A stretch of DNA of 6,859 bases from Lentimicrobiaceae bacterium (lineage in GTDB: Bacteria; Bacteroidota; Bacteroidia; Bacteroidales; WCHB1-69): assembly GCA_009787675.1 (NCBI GenBank), contig WQSU01000136.1:1-6859 (forward strand), read 5' to 3'. The translations under genes and the position numbers were made by a program. Each line of letters starts with the position of its first letter. Within the stretch, counting starts at the first letter, position 1. Below the pieces are notes generated by a model that was not told the DNA's origin, made no database searches, and saw only the letters and a program-made list of their open reading frames with translations. Below are positions 6,309 to 6,859 of this stretch, in pieces.

Positions 6309-6316
6309 AAACTTTG
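6309..6316 (+). promoter_or_regulatory. Weak candidate -7 box upstream of rnfC
   Basis: AAACTTTG matches TAnnTTTG except at the first base and lies 37 bp before the rnfC start. No -33 TTG is seen at the usual distance. With the probable terminator at 6187-6206 upstream, rnfC needs a promoter in 6207-6353, and this is the best match I see there. Confidence 0.22.
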
Positions 6317-6353
6317 TGTTATTTCGCGAGTTCATTAAAATAAACTGAATTAT

Positions 6354-6859
6354 ATGAAAACCTTTACCTTAGGCGGGGTGCACCCTGAAGAAAATAAATT
6401 TGCCGACCACGAACCTGTAGAAACGTTTCCCATTCCCAAAACGGCTACCGTTTTTATTCACCAGAATTTGGGCGCACCTCCTGTGTGCCAAGTAAATAAA
6501 GGGGATACCGTGAAGGTAGGCGCTTTGCTGGCAAAAGCGGAATCGTTCATCTGCGCCAACGTCCATTCGCCCGTATCGGGAAAAGTAACGCAAGTGGAGG
6601 AGGTTGCCGACTGTTCTCACTTCAAGAAAACCGCTGTGGTAATTGAGGTGGAGGGCGACGAATGGGAACCCGCCATTGACCGCTCTCCCGAAGTGGTGAA
6701 AGAGATAAAACTGAACAAACAGGAGATTGTGCAACGTATTAAAGATTGCGGCGTGGTGGGACTGGGTGGCGCCTGCTTCCCAACACATGTAAAATATATG
6801 CTCCCAGAAGGAAAAACCGCTGAATATTTGCTGATTAACGCCGCAGAATGTGAACCTTA
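6354..6859 (+). CDS. rnfC: Electron transport complex subunit RnfC, N-terminal part, partial
   Basis: The frame opens at ATG 6354, after an in-frame TAA (6336-6338), and runs 168 codons to the right edge. It begins MKTFTLGGVHPEENK, the hallmark RnfC start (GGVHPxExK). Residues 26-85 form the biotinyl/barrel-sandwich-like segment (IHQNLGAPPVCQVNKGDTV, then NVHSPVSGKV). GLGGACFPTHVK (136-147) and INAAECEP (161-168) are the conserved start of the FMN/NADH-binding fold shared with NuoF; the split last codon, TA-, fits the expected Tyr. RnfC is the peripheral membrane subunit that binds NADH and carries two [4Fe-4S] clusters further on, beyond this window. The Rnf complex links ferredoxin:NAD+ electron transfer to Na+ or H+ transport. 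No rnfB lies directly upstream, so rnfC appears to be the first gene of its unit here. rnfD, G, E and A would be expected to the right. Confidence 0.95.
   Translation, partial: MKTFTLGGVHPEENKFADHEPVETFPIPKTATVFIHQNLGAPPVCQVNKGDTVKVGALLAKAESFICANVHSPVSGKVTQVEEVADCSHFKKTAVVIEVEGDEWEPAIDRSPEVVKEIKLNKQEIVQRIKDCGVVGLGGACFPTHVKYMLPEGKTAEYLLINAAECEP

Noticed and set aside
6163..6348. 61-codon plus-strand frame after glnS
   Set aside because: It runs through the palindrome and T-run and fills the rnfC promoter region; its translation has no recognisable features, though a small protein cannot be fully excluded.

Overview
The window looks like ordinary chromosomal DNA from an anaerobic member of the Bacteroidota, most likely the Bacteroidales. 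This rests on a secreted protease with a C-terminal type IX secretion (T9SS) sorting domain, TAnnTTTG-type -7 promoter boxes, start sites without Shine-Dalgarno motifs, a small RRM RNA-binding protein, a glutaminyl-tRNA synthetase and an Rnf complex gene. No species can be named from the sequence alone.

Layout. Positions 1-623 (minus) hold the N-terminal part of an iron-sulfur flavoprotein that joins a NuoG-type [2Fe-2S] domain to a GltD/DPYD-type cluster domain; it runs off the left edge. Positions 624-1047 have no convincing gene but hold a good minus-strand terminator hairpin and a 42-codon open stretch that may be a gene remnant. Positions 1048-1386 (minus) encode the RRM protein. A divergent promoter region (1387-1560) separates it from a plus-strand thiamine pyrophosphokinase (1561-2214). 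Next come a 722-residue secreted lysyl-endopeptidase-like serine protease (2315-4483), glutaminyl-tRNA synthetase (4537-6159), a short gap with a palindromic terminator (6187-6206), and the start of rnfC (6354 to the right edge).

How the genes relate. They do not form one pathway. Two fit anaerobic redox metabolism: the left-edge oxidoreductase (NAD(P)H and iron-sulfur electron transfer) and RnfC (the NADH-side subunit of the ferredoxin:NAD+ ion pump). The others are housekeeping genes (cofactor synthesis, tRNA charging, RNA binding) and one exported protease.

I found no defence system, mobile element, CRISPR array, tRNA or rRNA, and nothing that clearly amounts to an undescribed system. The points most worth a second look are the Thr where lysyl endopeptidase has His210, together with the apparent lack of a Lys autoprocessing site in the protease; the remnant plus terminator near 711-868; rnfC without rnfB directly upstream; and the hybrid iron-sulfur architecture at the left edge.
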